From JAKFWF01 sp963741505 (lineage in GTDB: Bacteria; Pseudomonadota; Alphaproteobacteria; Rhizobiales; Hyphomicrobiaceae), in the NCBI GenBank assembly GCA_963741505.1, contig CAVUIJ010000035.1, positions 124,001-188,000 of the forward strand: a DNA stretch of 64,000 nucleotides. Reading direction: 5' to 3'. Below, in pieces: positions 27,053 to 35,975 of the stretch. The stretch's first letter is position 1, and every line of letters begins with the position of its first letter. A program made the position numbers and the translations under genes. A model generated the notes under the pieces. The model made no database searches. It worked only from the letters and a program-made list of their open reading frames with translations, and was not told the origin of the DNA.

Positions 27053-27601
27053 ATGCCACAGACCCAGAAGCAGTCGCATTATTCAGATCCGCCGGCGGCC
27101 CAGGAGATCGTTCAGCGCACGCTTTCGGTGCTGGTTGACAACGAGCCGGGTATTCTCGCCCGCGTCGTCAATCTGTTCACGGCGCGCGGCTACAACATCG
27201 ATTCACTGACGGTGACCGAGACCGAGCACGAGAAGCATCTGTCGCGCATCACGCTCATCACGCGCGGCACGCCGGCCATCATCGAGCAGATCAAGCACCA
27301 GCTCGAACGCATGGTACTGGTGCACCGCGTGGTCGATCTGACCCTGCTCGGTGATCCGCTCGAACGCGAGCTGGCGCTGATCAAGGTCGCGGGCAAGGGC
27401 AACGAGCGCATCGAGGCATTGCGGCTGGCCGAGATCTTCCGCGCCAGCGTCATCGATGCCTCGACAACCCACTTCGTCTTCGAACTGACTGGCCGCACCA
27501 GCAAGATCGAGCAGTTCATCTCGATCATGACAGGACTGGGACTGGTGGAAGTCTCCCGCACCGGTATCGCCGCCATGGGCCGCGGCGCCGGCGGCATGTG
27601 A
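27053..27601 (+). CDS. ilvN: Acetolactate synthase small (regulatory) subunit
   Basis: 182 residues. The N-terminal ACT domain reads LSVLVDNEPGILARVVNLFT, ARGYNIDSLTV and the C-terminal domain includes RELALIKVAGKGNERIEAL and VIDASTTHFVFELTG. It binds valine and confers feedback control on IlvB. Orthologues are also named IlvH. It normally follows ilvB directly; here four genes intervene. Confidence 0.94.
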   Translation: MPQTQKQSHYSDPPAAQEIVQRTLSVLVDNEPGILARVVNLFTARGYNIDSLTVTETEHEKHLSRITLITRGTPAIIEQIKHQLERMVLVHRVVDLTLLGDPLERELALIKVAGKGNERIEALRLAEIFRASVIDASTTHFVFELTGRTSKIEQFISIMTGLGLVEVSRTGIAAMGRGAGGM

Positions 27602-27718
27602 TCGCGCGACCTCGCGATAAACCAGTTGTAGGGCGCCGCGGGCAATGGCAGTCTCACAAAATGAGATGTTTCGGCTCGCGGGCTGATCATCGAGATCAAG
27701 AGCGCGAGGCCTTGACGC

Positions 27719-30659
27719 TTGAGCACGATCGAACCGTCGATAGCACTGTCGCGCCCCGTCGGCGACGAAGTCAAATGTACCACTTGCTACATGTGCGCCT
27801 GCCGGTGCGGCATCAAGGTGCACTTGCGCGACGGCCAGGTGCGCTACATCGAGGGCAATCGCGACCACCCGGTCAATCAGGGCGTGCTGTGCGGCAAGGG
27901 CGCGGCCGGTATCATGCAGCACTATTCGCCGGCGCGGCTCACTGCGCCGCTGAAGCGGGTGGGTGAGCGCGGCTCCGGCGAGTTCGCCGAGATCGGCTGG
28001 GACGAGGCGCTGGGGATTGCCAGCGGCTGGCTCGGTGACGTGCGCAAGAGTGATCCGAAGAAGCTCGCGTTCTTCACCGGCCGCGACCAGTCCCAGGCGC
28101 TGACCGGCTGGTTTGCGCAGCAGTTCGGGACGCCGAATTTCGCTGCCCACGGCGGCTTCTGCTCGGTCAACATGGCGGCGGCGGGCCTGTACACCTTTGG
28201 CGGCTCGTTCTGGGAGTTCGGCGAGCCCGACTGGGAGCGCACGAAATACTTCATGCTGTTCGGAGTGGCCGAGGACCACGCCTCGAACCCGATCAAGAAG
28301 GCGCTGGGCCGCTTGAAGGCGCGCGGCGTCAAGATCGTGTCGGTGAACCCGATCCGCACCGGCTACAACGCGATTGCCGATGAGTGGCTCGGCATCCGCC
28401 CCGGCACCGACGGCATGTTCGTCGCGGCGTTGATCCACGAGCTGCTGCACACCAGACAAGTCGATCTCGACTACCTCGTTCGCTACACCAACGCGCACTG
28501 GCTGGTGATCGACGAGGGGACCGGCGCCGACGCCGGGCTGTTCGCGCGCGACGACAAGGGCAAGCCGCTCTGCTTCGACAAGAAATCGGGCGCGCTCATG
28601 GCTGCAACGTTGCCCGACATCGCGCCGGCATTGGTCGGTGAATTCGAACTCGCCGATGGCCGGATCGCGCGACCATCGTTCCAGCTGCTGGCGGCGCGAT
28701 ATCTCGGCGAGGATTACACGCCGGAGAAGGCCGAGGCCGCGACAGGCATTGCCGCTGCCACAATCAGGCGGATCGCGGCCGAACTCGCCGACACCGCCTT
28801 CAGGCAACAGATCGAACTTGATATACCGTGGACCGACACGCACGGCCGCCGCCACGACAAGACTACCGGGCGGCCGGTCTCGATGCACGCCATGCGTGGC
28901 ATCTCGGCCCATTCGAACGGCTTCCAGACCTGCCGACTGCTGCATATCTTGCAGATCATCCTCGGCAGCATCGACTGCCCGGGCGGCTTTCGCTACAAGC
29001 CGCCGTTCCCGCGTCCAGCGCCGCCGCCGAACAAGCCGGCCGGCAAACACAACACCGTCAGGCCGATGACGCCGCTGGCCGGTGCGCCGCTCGGCTTCAC
29101 GCAAGGGCCGGAGGATCTGCTGGTCTGCCCCGATGGCAAACCGGAGCGCATCGACAAGGCCTACTCGTGGGACGCTCCGCTGTCCGCCCACGGGTTGATG
29201 CACATGGTGGTGTCGAACGCCGCCAATGGCGATCCCTACCCGGTCGACGTGCTGTTCATGTACATGGCCAACATGAGTTGGAATTCGTCGATGAATATTC
29301 CGGCGGTGTTGCAGCAGCTTACCGCCAAGGACGCGAAGACCGGCGCCTACAAGATCCCGAAGATCATCTATTCCGACGCGTACATGTCCGAGATGGTGCC
29401 CTACGCCGATCTGATCCTGCCGGACACCACGTACCTCGAACGCTGGGACTGCATCTCGCTGCTCGACCGGCCGATCTCCGATCCCGATGGCGCGGCCGAT
29501 GGCATCCGCCAGCCGGTGGTCGAGCCCGATCGCAATGTGCGGCCATTTCAAAGTGTGTTGATCGACATCGGCGCGCGGCTCAGCCTGCCGGGGTTCGTCA
29601 CGCCGGACGGCAAGTCGAAATTCCCCGGCGGCTATGCCGACTACATCGTCAACCACGAACGCGCGCCCGGTATCGGGCCATTGGCGGGATTTCGCGGCAA
29701 GGACGGCAACGCCTACGGCAAGGGCGAGGTCAACCCGAAGCAGCTCGAGGAGTACATCGCCAACGGCGCCTTCCATCAGCATCACCTGGCCGACGACCAG
29801 CGCTTCTACAAGCACGCCAACAAAGCCTATCTCGAATGGGCGAAGGGCGTCGGCTTCATCGGTGGTAGCGACCCGATCATCTTCCAGCTCTATCTCGAGC
29901 CATTGCAGAAGTTCCGCCTTGCGGCGCGCGGACATGGCACCGTGCAACCGCCGGCGAGCCATCGTGAGAGGATCGAGACGGTACTTCGATCCCCTGCCGT
30001 TTTGGTATGGCGCCAACGCCCTCTCCCCCGCCGCTTCGGGGGAGAGGGCAGAGGCCGTCGCGTCAGCGGCGGCCGAGGGTGAGGGGCGACCGCTTGCGCC
30101 GGCGCCTGTCGCCGCCCCTCACCCTAACCCTCTCCCCGTGGAGGACGGGGAGAGGGGATATCCCCTCTACGCCATCACCCAGCGGCCGATGCACATGTAT
30201 CACTCGTGGGGATCGCAGAACGCGTGGCTCAGGCAGATCACGGCGGAGAACCGGCTCTATGTGCATCGCGATCTCGCTACCGAGAAAGGCATCATCGATG
30301 ACGACTGGGTGTGGCTCACGAGCCCGCTCGGCCGGATCAAGTGCCAGGCCCGACTGATGGATGGCGTCAATCGCGAGACGGTGTGGACCTGGAACGCGAT
30401 CGGCAAGCGCTCCGGCGCCTGGGCACTGGACGCGGGCGCACCCGAGTCGAACCGCGGCTTCCTGCTCAATCATTTGATTGCCGAGTTGCTCCCTGAGCGC
30501 GAAGGCGGCTACCGCTTCTCCAACAGTGACCCCATCACCGGTCAGGCGGCGTGGTACGACTTGCGCGTGGCGCTGGAAAAGTGCGCGCAAGGAGAGCCGG
30601 AAGAAGGCGAACCACGCTTCGAGCGGCTGGTGTTCCCGTCGTCGAGGGCGAAGTCGTGA
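27719..30659 (+). CDS. soeA: Sulfite dehydrogenase molybdopterin subunit SoeA (one frameshift, in-frame repeat insertion)
   Basis: About 980 residues with frame restored, a Mo-bisMGD enzyme of the DMSO-reductase superfamily oxidising sulfite to sulfate on the cytoplasmic side. The Fe-S motif is CTTCYMCACRCG followed by VLCGKGAAG; further landmarks are FFTGRDQSQALTGW, AHGGFCSVNMAAAG, and the C-terminal ITQRPMHMYHSWGSQ. These match SoeA better than formate dehydrogenase or DmsA (inference from recall). A TTG start at 27719 with GAGG nine bases upstream is the only good option. An extra G at 29980-29981 breaks the frame. From about 30011 to 30160 a palindromic repeat encodes an inserted Ala/Pro/Glu-rich linker. 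soeB and soeC follow. Confidence 0.85.
30018..30157 (+). repeat. Palindromic repeat inserted in frame within soeA
   Basis: Outer hairpins GCCCTCTCCCC..GGGGAGAGGGC (30018-30049) and CCCTCTCCCC..GGGGAGAGGG (30128-30156) flank an inner inverted pair GAGGGTGAGGGGCG (30075-30088) and CGCCCCTCACCCT (30113-30125). The left hairpin and following bases are identical for 39 bases to the intergenic copy at 62832. It stays open in the soeA frame. Confidence 0.8.
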
Positions 30660-30690
30660 TCGCTATGCGCCGCTCTCACCTCCCCCCAGC

Positions 30691-30718
30691 CGTCATCCCC
30701 GCCTGCGCGGGGATGACG
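30691..30718. repeat. CGTCATCCCCGC palindrome between soeA and soeB
   Basis: Perfect inverted repeat CGTCATCCCCGC / GCGGGGATGACG with a short CTGC loop. It is the same family as the ends of the composite element at 53753-53881. It lies between the soeA stop and the soeB start and could act as an mRNA-stabilising or attenuating hairpin. Confidence 0.7.
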
Positions 30719-30747
30719 GAGTTTGTGGAAGCGGGAGAATATCGGTC

Positions 30748-31503
30748 ATGACTTCACTGCCACCCCCGTCCGCCAAGAAACTCGGCCTTGTCATCGATCT
30801 CGATACCTGCGTCGGCTGCCAGGCGTGCGCGACCTCTTGTAAGGAATGGAACACGCAGAGCGCTGTCTCAGGGCCGCTGAGCGACGAGGATAAATATGGT
30901 CCCGACCCGCACGGCACCTGGCTCAACCGCGTGCACTCCTATGAAGTCGGCGAGGGCGACACCGGCCGCACCGTCCATTTCCCGCGCTCGTGCCTGCATT
31001 GCGAAACACCAGCCTGCGTCACCGTCTGCCCGACCGGCGCCTCCTATAAGCGCGCCGAGGATGGTATCGTGCTGGTCAATCCCGACACCTGCATCGGCTG
31101 CAAGCTGTGCTCGTGGGCCTGTCCCTACGGCGCCCGCGAATACGACTACAGCCAGGGCGTGATGAAGAAATGCACGCTGTGCGTCGACCGGATCTACAAC
31201 GAGACTTTCGCGCCTGAGGACCGCGTTCCGGCCTGCGTGAAGGCCTGCCCGACCGGCGCGCGGCATTTCGGCGATCTTGGCGATACGTCCAGTTCCGTAT
31301 CGATGCTGGTCGCCGCCCGCGACGGCTTCGATCTGCTGCCGCAGATGGGCTACAAGCCGGTGAACAAGTACTTGGCGCCGCGGCCGAAGGCGATGGCTGC
31401 GAAGCCCGCGGCTGCCTCCCAGCCGATCACACCCTCGGCCAATGAAGCCGGCACCGCGGCCAACCGTTTCTTCACCTGGGCCGACAAGATGCTCTCACGC
31501 TGA
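30748..31503 (+). CDS. soeB: Sulfite dehydrogenase iron-sulfur subunit SoeB
   Basis: 251 residues with four ferredoxin-type cysteine groups: DTCVGCQACATSCKEWN, CLHCETPACVTVCPTGA, DTCIGCKLCSWACPYGA, and CTLCVDRI...CVKACPTGA. These would hold four [4Fe-4S] clusters and carry electrons from SoeA to the membrane anchor. Start ATG 30748 follows GGGAGAA at a long spacing. The C-terminus has an Ala/Pro-rich extension. It lies 12 bases ahead of soeC. Confidence 0.9.
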   Translation: MTSLPPPSAKKLGLVIDLDTCVGCQACATSCKEWNTQSAVSGPLSDEDKYGPDPHGTWLNRVHSYEVGEGDTGRTVHFPRSCLHCETPACVTVCPTGASYKRAEDGIVLVNPDTCIGCKLCSWACPYGAREYDYSQGVMKKCTLCVDRIYNETFAPEDRVPACVKACPTGARHFGDLGDTSSSVSMLVAARDGFDLLPQMGYKPVNKYLAPRPKAMAAKPAAASQPITPSANEAGTAANRFFTWADKMLSR

Positions 31504-31515
31504 ACCGAGCCGCTC

Positions 31516-32463
31516 ATGCATCCCGCCTACTCCGTCATCGTCTTCACCTGTGCGTCCGGCGCCGGCTACGGCCTGCTGACCTGGCTGGCATTGAGCGCGG
31601 CCTGCGGCGGCACGCGGTCGCTCGCCGCTGGGGCCGGGTTCGCCATCGCCTTCGCCCTGATCACCATCGGCCTGTTGTCGTCGACCGCACACCTCGGCCG
31701 ACCGGAACGGGCATGGCGGGCGTTTTCGCAGTGGCGCACGTCGTGGCTGTCGCGCGAGGGGGTGATGGCGCTCGCGACCTACGTCGCCGGCGGCTTGTTG
31801 GCGCTCGATTGGTGGTTCGGCGACGCCGGCAACTGGATTATCTTCAGGCTGCTCGGTGTGCTCACCATCGCCTGTGCGCTCGCCACCGTCTGGTGCACCG
31901 GCATGATCTATGCCTCGCTCAAAACCATCCGCGCTTGGAACCATCGCCTGGTGGCGCCGATCTACGTGCTGCTCGCGCTCGCCACCGGCCAGTTGCTGCT
32001 CAATGCCATCCTGGGGGTGATATTCGGGCACGTATCGATGCGTGCGATCTGGCTGACGCTGATCCTGCTGCTCGGCTGCTGGATCACCAAGTCCATCTAC
32101 TGGAGCAGCATCGACGACGCGCGCCGCAGCCACACCGTCGGCGACGCCACCGGCCTTGGCCGCTTCGGCCGTGTGCGCACGCTCGATCCGCCGCACACCC
32201 AAGCCAATTTCGTGATGCGCGAAATGGGCTTCCAGGTCGCGCGCAAGCACGCCGACCGGCTGCGCCAGATCGCAGCCGTCCTGCTGTTCGTTGTGCCAGT
32301 TATTTTGACCGTGCTGATGCTGGCGAGCGGCCCCGGGCTGCTGGCGCTGTTGGCCGTCCTGGCGGTGTTGTCGGCGGCGGTGGGTGTCGGCGTCGAGCGC
32401 TGGCTGTTCTTCGCCGAGGCCGAGCACGTTTCGATGCTGTACTACGGCCGCGCGGCAGCCTGA
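31516..32463 (+). CDS. soeC: Sulfite dehydrogenase membrane anchor SoeC (DmsC family)
   Basis: 315 residues with eight hydrophobic segments, beginning MHPAYSVIVFTCASGAGYGL, as in DmsC-type anchors. STAHLGRPERAWRAFSQWRTSW is a characteristic loop, followed by GMIYASLKTIRAWNHR. It anchors SoeAB and passes electrons to quinone. The 3' end overlaps the convergent crtI end by 22 bases. Confidence 0.88.
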   Translation: MHPAYSVIVFTCASGAGYGLLTWLALSAACGGTRSLAAGAGFAIAFALITIGLLSSTAHLGRPERAWRAFSQWRTSWLSREGVMALATYVAGGLLALDWWFGDAGNWIIFRLLGVLTIACALATVWCTGMIYASLKTIRAWNHRLVAPIYVLLALATGQLLLNAILGVIFGHVSMRAIWLTLILLLGCWITKSIYWSSIDDARRSHTVGDATGLGRFGRVRTLDPPHTQANFVMREMGFQVARKHADRLRQIAAVLLFVVPVILTVLMLASGPGLLALLAVLAVLSAAVGVGVERWLFFAEAEHVSMLYYGRAAA

Positions 32464-33962
32464 GCTGCAGCCGGCACCAGTTTCTCGACCACCTTGGCCG
32501 AGGACAGCACGCCGGGCAGGCCGGCGCCCGGATGAGTGCCGGCACCGACGAGATAGAGGTTGGCGATCGATTCCGATTTGTTGTGGAAGCGGAACCAGGC
32601 CGACTGTGTGAAGTAGGGCGCGATCGAGAAGCCGGCGCCTGCGAAGCTCAGGTAGTTGGTCGCGAAGTCATCGGGCGTCATGTAGAAATCGGCGGTAATC
32701 GACGTCTTGAGGCCTGGCAGCAAGGTGCGATCCAAAGCATCGACGATGCGCTCGCGCAGCTTCGGGCCTTCCACACTCCAGTCAATGCGGCCTTGCGTAT
32801 TCGGCACCGGACAAAGCACATAGAAGCTGTCGCAGCCGGCGGGCGCAAAGCTCGGATCGGTTGCCGTCGGCCGGTGGACATAGAGCGAGAAATCGTCCGT
32901 CAGGATCTTCTTGTGAAAGATGTCGTCGAGCAGCGCCTTGTAACGCGGCCCCATCCAGATGGTGTGGTGGGCGACGCCGGGATATGACCGTCGGGTGCCG
33001 AAGTACAGCACGTAGAGACCCATCGACAGCTTCGACCGCCGCTTGAGCCTGGTCGCGATCGACAATGCCGCCTCCGGCAACATCTCGCGATAGAGATGCA
33101 TCGGATCGGCGTTGGCGACAACGACATCGGCGGCGACGGTCTCGCCGGAGGCGAGGGCGACGCCGGTCGCCTTGCCGCTGTCGAGTGCGATGGCCGCGAC
33201 CGTCGTGCTGAGGCGCACCGTTATGCCTTCTTCCGCCATCAGCCGATCGAGGCCGGCGACCAGCGCACCAGTGCCGCCCTTGGCGAAGAACACGCCCGAC
33301 TTGCGCTCGAGATAATGGATCAAGCCATAGATCGAGGTGGTGTCGAACGGGCTGCCGCCGACCAGCAGCGGCTGGATCGAGAACGCCTGGCGCAGCTTCG
33401 GGTGGTTCAGGTATCTGCACACCAGCTGCCAGACGCTGCGGTCGGCGCGCAAGCGGCCAAGAGTCGGGATCTGCTTCACCATGGTGATGAAGCGGTGGAA
33501 GGGCTGGTCGGCGAGCTCGGTGAAGCCCGCGTCATAGAGCTTGCGGCAGTGCTCGAGCATCGCCAAGTAGCCGTCGGCGTCGGCGGGATTGATGCGGCGG
33601 ATGGCGTCGAGCGTGTCGGCGACGGTGCCGCCGTAGTCGAACGTGCTGCCATCCTGGAAATAGAAGCGGTACCACGGCGACAAGGCGATGAATTCGACAT
33701 AGTCCTCGCGGCGCCGGCCGAAGAGCGCGAACAACTCGTCGAACAGGAACGGCGCGGTGATCACGGTCGGCCCGGCGTCGTGGCGAAAACCTTCGCGCTC
33801 GAACACCTGGGCGCGCCCGCCGATCGCCGCGCCGCGTTCGAACACCGTCACGGCATAGCCCCTGGCGCGCAGACGCAGCGCCGCGGCGATGCCGCCGAAG
33901 CCGGCGCCGATCACGACTGCTCGCGGTGCAGCCATTGCCGGATCGGTCGCGGCCTTCTGCAT
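32442..33962 (-). CDS. crtI: Phytoene desaturase
   Basis: 506 residues. N-terminal FAD dinucleotide-binding fold VVIGAGFGGIAAALRLRARG with FERGAAIGGRA, substrate-domain FRHDAGPTVITAPFLFDELF, and the C-terminal signature LYLVGAGTHPGAGLPGVLSS that identifies CrtI. It introduces double bonds into phytoene to give neurosporene or lycopene; with CrtY present, four desaturations are likely. GGAGG nine bases before ATG 33962 fixes the start. It is divergent from crtE. Confidence 0.93.
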   Translation of the reverse strand: MQKAATDPAMAAPRAVVIGAGFGGIAAALRLRARGYAVTVFERGAAIGGRAQVFEREGFRHDAGPTVITAPFLFDELFALFGRRREDYVEFIALSPWYRFYFQDGSTFDYGGTVADTLDAIRRINPADADGYLAMLEHCRKLYDAGFTELADQPFHRFITMVKQIPTLGRLRADRSVWQLVCRYLNHPKLRQAFSIQPLLVGGSPFDTTSIYGLIHYLERKSGVFFAKGGTGALVAGLDRLMAEEGITVRLSTTVAAIALDSGKATGVALASGETVAADVVVANADPMHLYREMLPEAALSIATRLKRRSKLSMGLYVLYFGTRRSYPGVAHHTIWMGPRYKALLDDIFHKKILTDDFSLYVHRPTATDPSFAPAGCDSFYVLCPVPNTQGRIDWSVEGPKLRERIVDALDRTLLPGLKTSITADFYMTPDDFATNYLSFAGAGFSIAPYFTQSAWFRFHNKSESIANLYLVGAGTHPGAGLPGVLSSAKVVEKLVPAAAQAAARP

Positions 33963-34066
33963 GATTGCTTGCCTCCGATGCCTGAGCGCCAGGCCTTGCG
34001 GAGGACAAAGCAGCATGCTCAGGATGCCGTCAACCATGGTGCAAAGCGAAGGGCGCGATCAGTCGC

Positions 34067-34987
34067 ATGGATGTGCGCGAAGGAGCGGCGACAGCCGCGT
34101 TCGAAGCCGAGTTGGCGGGGTTGCGCCGGCAGATCGAGTGCTGCCTCGCTGAGATCACGCCGGGCGAACCGTCGCCTCGGCGGCTCGCCGAAGCGATGCG
34201 CTACATCCTGCTGGCGCCGGCCAAGCGCGCCCGGGCGCTGCTCGCGCTGCTCAGTGCGCAGCATTGTGGCGGCGTGCGCGATGACGCGATGGCGGCTGCC
34301 TGTGCGCTGGAGATGGTGCATGCGGCCTCGTTGATCCTCGACGACCTGCCGGCCATGGACGATGCCAGGTTGCGGCGCGGTCAGGCGGCCTGCCATCGCG
34401 TCTACGGCGAGGCAACGGCGACGCTGGCAGCGATCGCGCTGATGAACCGGGCCTTCTCGATTGTCGCGGCAGATGGCCGAGTGCCCCCGGATCGCCGCAT
34501 CGCGGTGGTAGCGATTCTCTCCAGGTCGATCGGGACCGACGGACTGACCGGCGGGCAGGAGGGTGATTTGCACGGATCGGGGCTCGAGGATGTGGCCGGT
34601 GTCGACTGGGTCCACGCCCGCAAGACCGGGGCGCTGTTTGCGGCTGCGGCCGAGATTGGCGCAGCGGTTGCCGGCGCCACAGCGCGGCAGGCGGCGCTGC
34701 ACAAATTCGGTATGAAACTTGGCCTTGCCTTTCAGGGCTATGACGACCTGATCGACGCGCGCGCCGCCGCCTCGGCCGTCGGCAAGGACACCGGCCGTGA
34801 CGGCGGCAAGGCGACCCTGGTGGCATCGCTCGGCTTTGACGCGGCGCTCGCGCGAGCCGACGCACAGGTTGCGGCCGCGCTCGCCTGCTGGCCCGAACTG
34901 CGCCCTGGCGGCGGGCCGCTCGCACGGTATGTCGCGAGCCTGACGGCGCAGTTGCGCGTGCCGCTGGCGAGGGAGCCGACACCATGA
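34067..34987 (+). CDS. crtE: Geranylgeranyl diphosphate synthase
   Basis: 306 residues of the trans-prenyltransferase family. First Asp-rich motif is in HAASLILDDLPAMDD, the second in LAFQGYDDLIDA, with the KRARALLALL substrate-binding region ahead and HARKTGALF between. It supplies the C20 precursor for phytoene synthesis. The location between crtI and the remaining crt genes supports the carotenoid assignment over farnesyl synthase. Confidence 0.9.
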   Translation: MDVREGAATAAFEAELAGLRRQIECCLAEITPGEPSPRRLAEAMRYILLAPAKRARALLALLSAQHCGGVRDDAMAAACALEMVHAASLILDDLPAMDDARLRRGQAACHRVYGEATATLAAIALMNRAFSIVAADGRVPPDRRIAVVAILSRSIGTDGLTGGQEGDLHGSGLEDVAGVDWVHARKTGALFAAAAEIGAAVAGATARQAALHKFGMKLGLAFQGYDDLIDARAAASAVGKDTGRDGGKATLVASLGFDAALARADAQVAAALACWPELRPGGGPLARYVASLTAQLRVPLAREPTP

Positions 34988-35012
34988 GCTCGAGCCCAGA
35001 CTGCGAGGCGTG

Positions 35013-35975
35013 ATGCGCGGCCTCGTCCCGGCGCCAGTGTTGCTTGTCGATGGCGCGTTTGCGTCGTTCGGGGAGCGGCGTGTGCTGCAGGGCCTATCGT
35101 TGTCGCTGCGGCCGGCCGAAATCCTGGTACTGCTCGGGCCCAACGGTTCCGGCAAGTCGACGTTGGTGAGGGCGATGTCGGGCCGGTTGAAGCTCGATCG
35201 CGGCCGGATCGCGGTCGGCGGCCTTGACCCCGCATCCGATCCGGCGGCGAGCCGGCTGTGCGGGATCGTGCCGCAGCAGATCGCGCTATTCGAAAAGCTG
35301 ACTGCGGTCGAGAACCTCGAAGCGTTTGGCCGACTGATGGGATTGCCGTCGCGCGACGTGGGCGATGCGGCACTGGCCCTGCTCAACAGGGTTGGCCTCG
35401 GCGATCGGGCGAAGGACCGCGTCTCAGCCCTGTCGGGCGGCATGCGACGGCGCATCAACATTGCCGTGGCGATGATGCACGGGCCGAGGATCCTGGTGCT
35501 CGACGAGCCGACCGTTGGGCTCGACTACGAGGCCCGGGCGGGCCTCGGCCAGCTCCTGCGGGAATTGCGGGCGGGCGGTCTTGCCGTTCTCCTCACCACC
35601 CATGACATGGAAGAGGCGGCAGCCCTGGCCGACCGGGTTGCGATTATGGTCGCTGGTGTCGTGATGGCCGAAGGCATGCCGCGTGACTTGGTCGCCGCGG
35701 CGTTCGCCGGACGGCGCCAGCTTACGTTGGCGCTCACCCCAGGGGCGGTGCAGCGCCACCCTGAAGTCGCCGAGGCACTCGATGCCGCGGGGCTGCGGCG
35801 GGGACCCGACGGCATCACCTGGAGCGGCCTCGTCGAGGGCAAGGACGCAGCCTTCGACGGCATTGTGCGCACCGCGCTCGACGCCGGTGCGGTCGTTGAT
35901 GAGGTGCGGGTGCGGCAGCCCGACCTCAATGCGCTGCTCGCGACTTTCATCGAAGCGCAGCGGAGGAATGCCTAG
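35013..35975 (+). CDS. ABC-2 type exporter ATP-binding protein
   Basis: About 320 residues with Walker A GPNGSGKST, Q-loop PQQIALF, signature ALSGGMRRR, Walker B ILVLDEPTVGLD, and H-loop LTTHDMEE. The C-terminal extension of about 90 residues is typical of ABC-2 exporter ATPases. ATG 35013 follows GAGG at five bases. It sits 25 bases after crtE and abuts the permease gene, so it belongs to the carotenoid transcript. The cargo is unknown; carotenoid or membrane-lipid export is inference. Confidence 0.88.
   Translation: MRGLVPAPVLLVDGAFASFGERRVLQGLSLSLRPAEILVLLGPNGSGKSTLVRAMSGRLKLDRGRIAVGGLDPASDPAASRLCGIVPQQIALFEKLTAVENLEAFGRLMGLPSRDVGDAALALLNRVGLGDRAKDRVSALSGGMRRRINIAVAMMHGPRILVLDEPTVGLDYEARAGLGQLLRELRAGGLAVLLTTHDMEEAAALADRVAIMVAGVVMAEGMPRDLVAAAFAGRRQLTLALTPGAVQRHPEVAEALDAAGLRRGPDGITWSGLVEGKDAAFDGIVRTALDAGAVVDEVRVRQPDLNALLATFIEAQRRNA

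Noticed and set aside
27203..30016. A 937-codon open frame on the minus strand opposite ilvN and soeA
   Set aside because: The plus strand encodes clearly conserved SoeA motifs here. The antisense frame is His/Arg/Asp-rich without any recognisable domain, the usual shadow of codon bias in high-GC DNA.
27719..32463. Formate dehydrogenase or DMSO reductase instead of SoeABC
   Set aside because: No formate-dehydrogenase-type Sec/Cys signature context or NrfD/cytochrome b subunit was seen, and the N-terminal CTTCYMCACRCG and AHGGFCSVNMAAAG segments match my recall of SoeA best. Phylogeny would be decisive.
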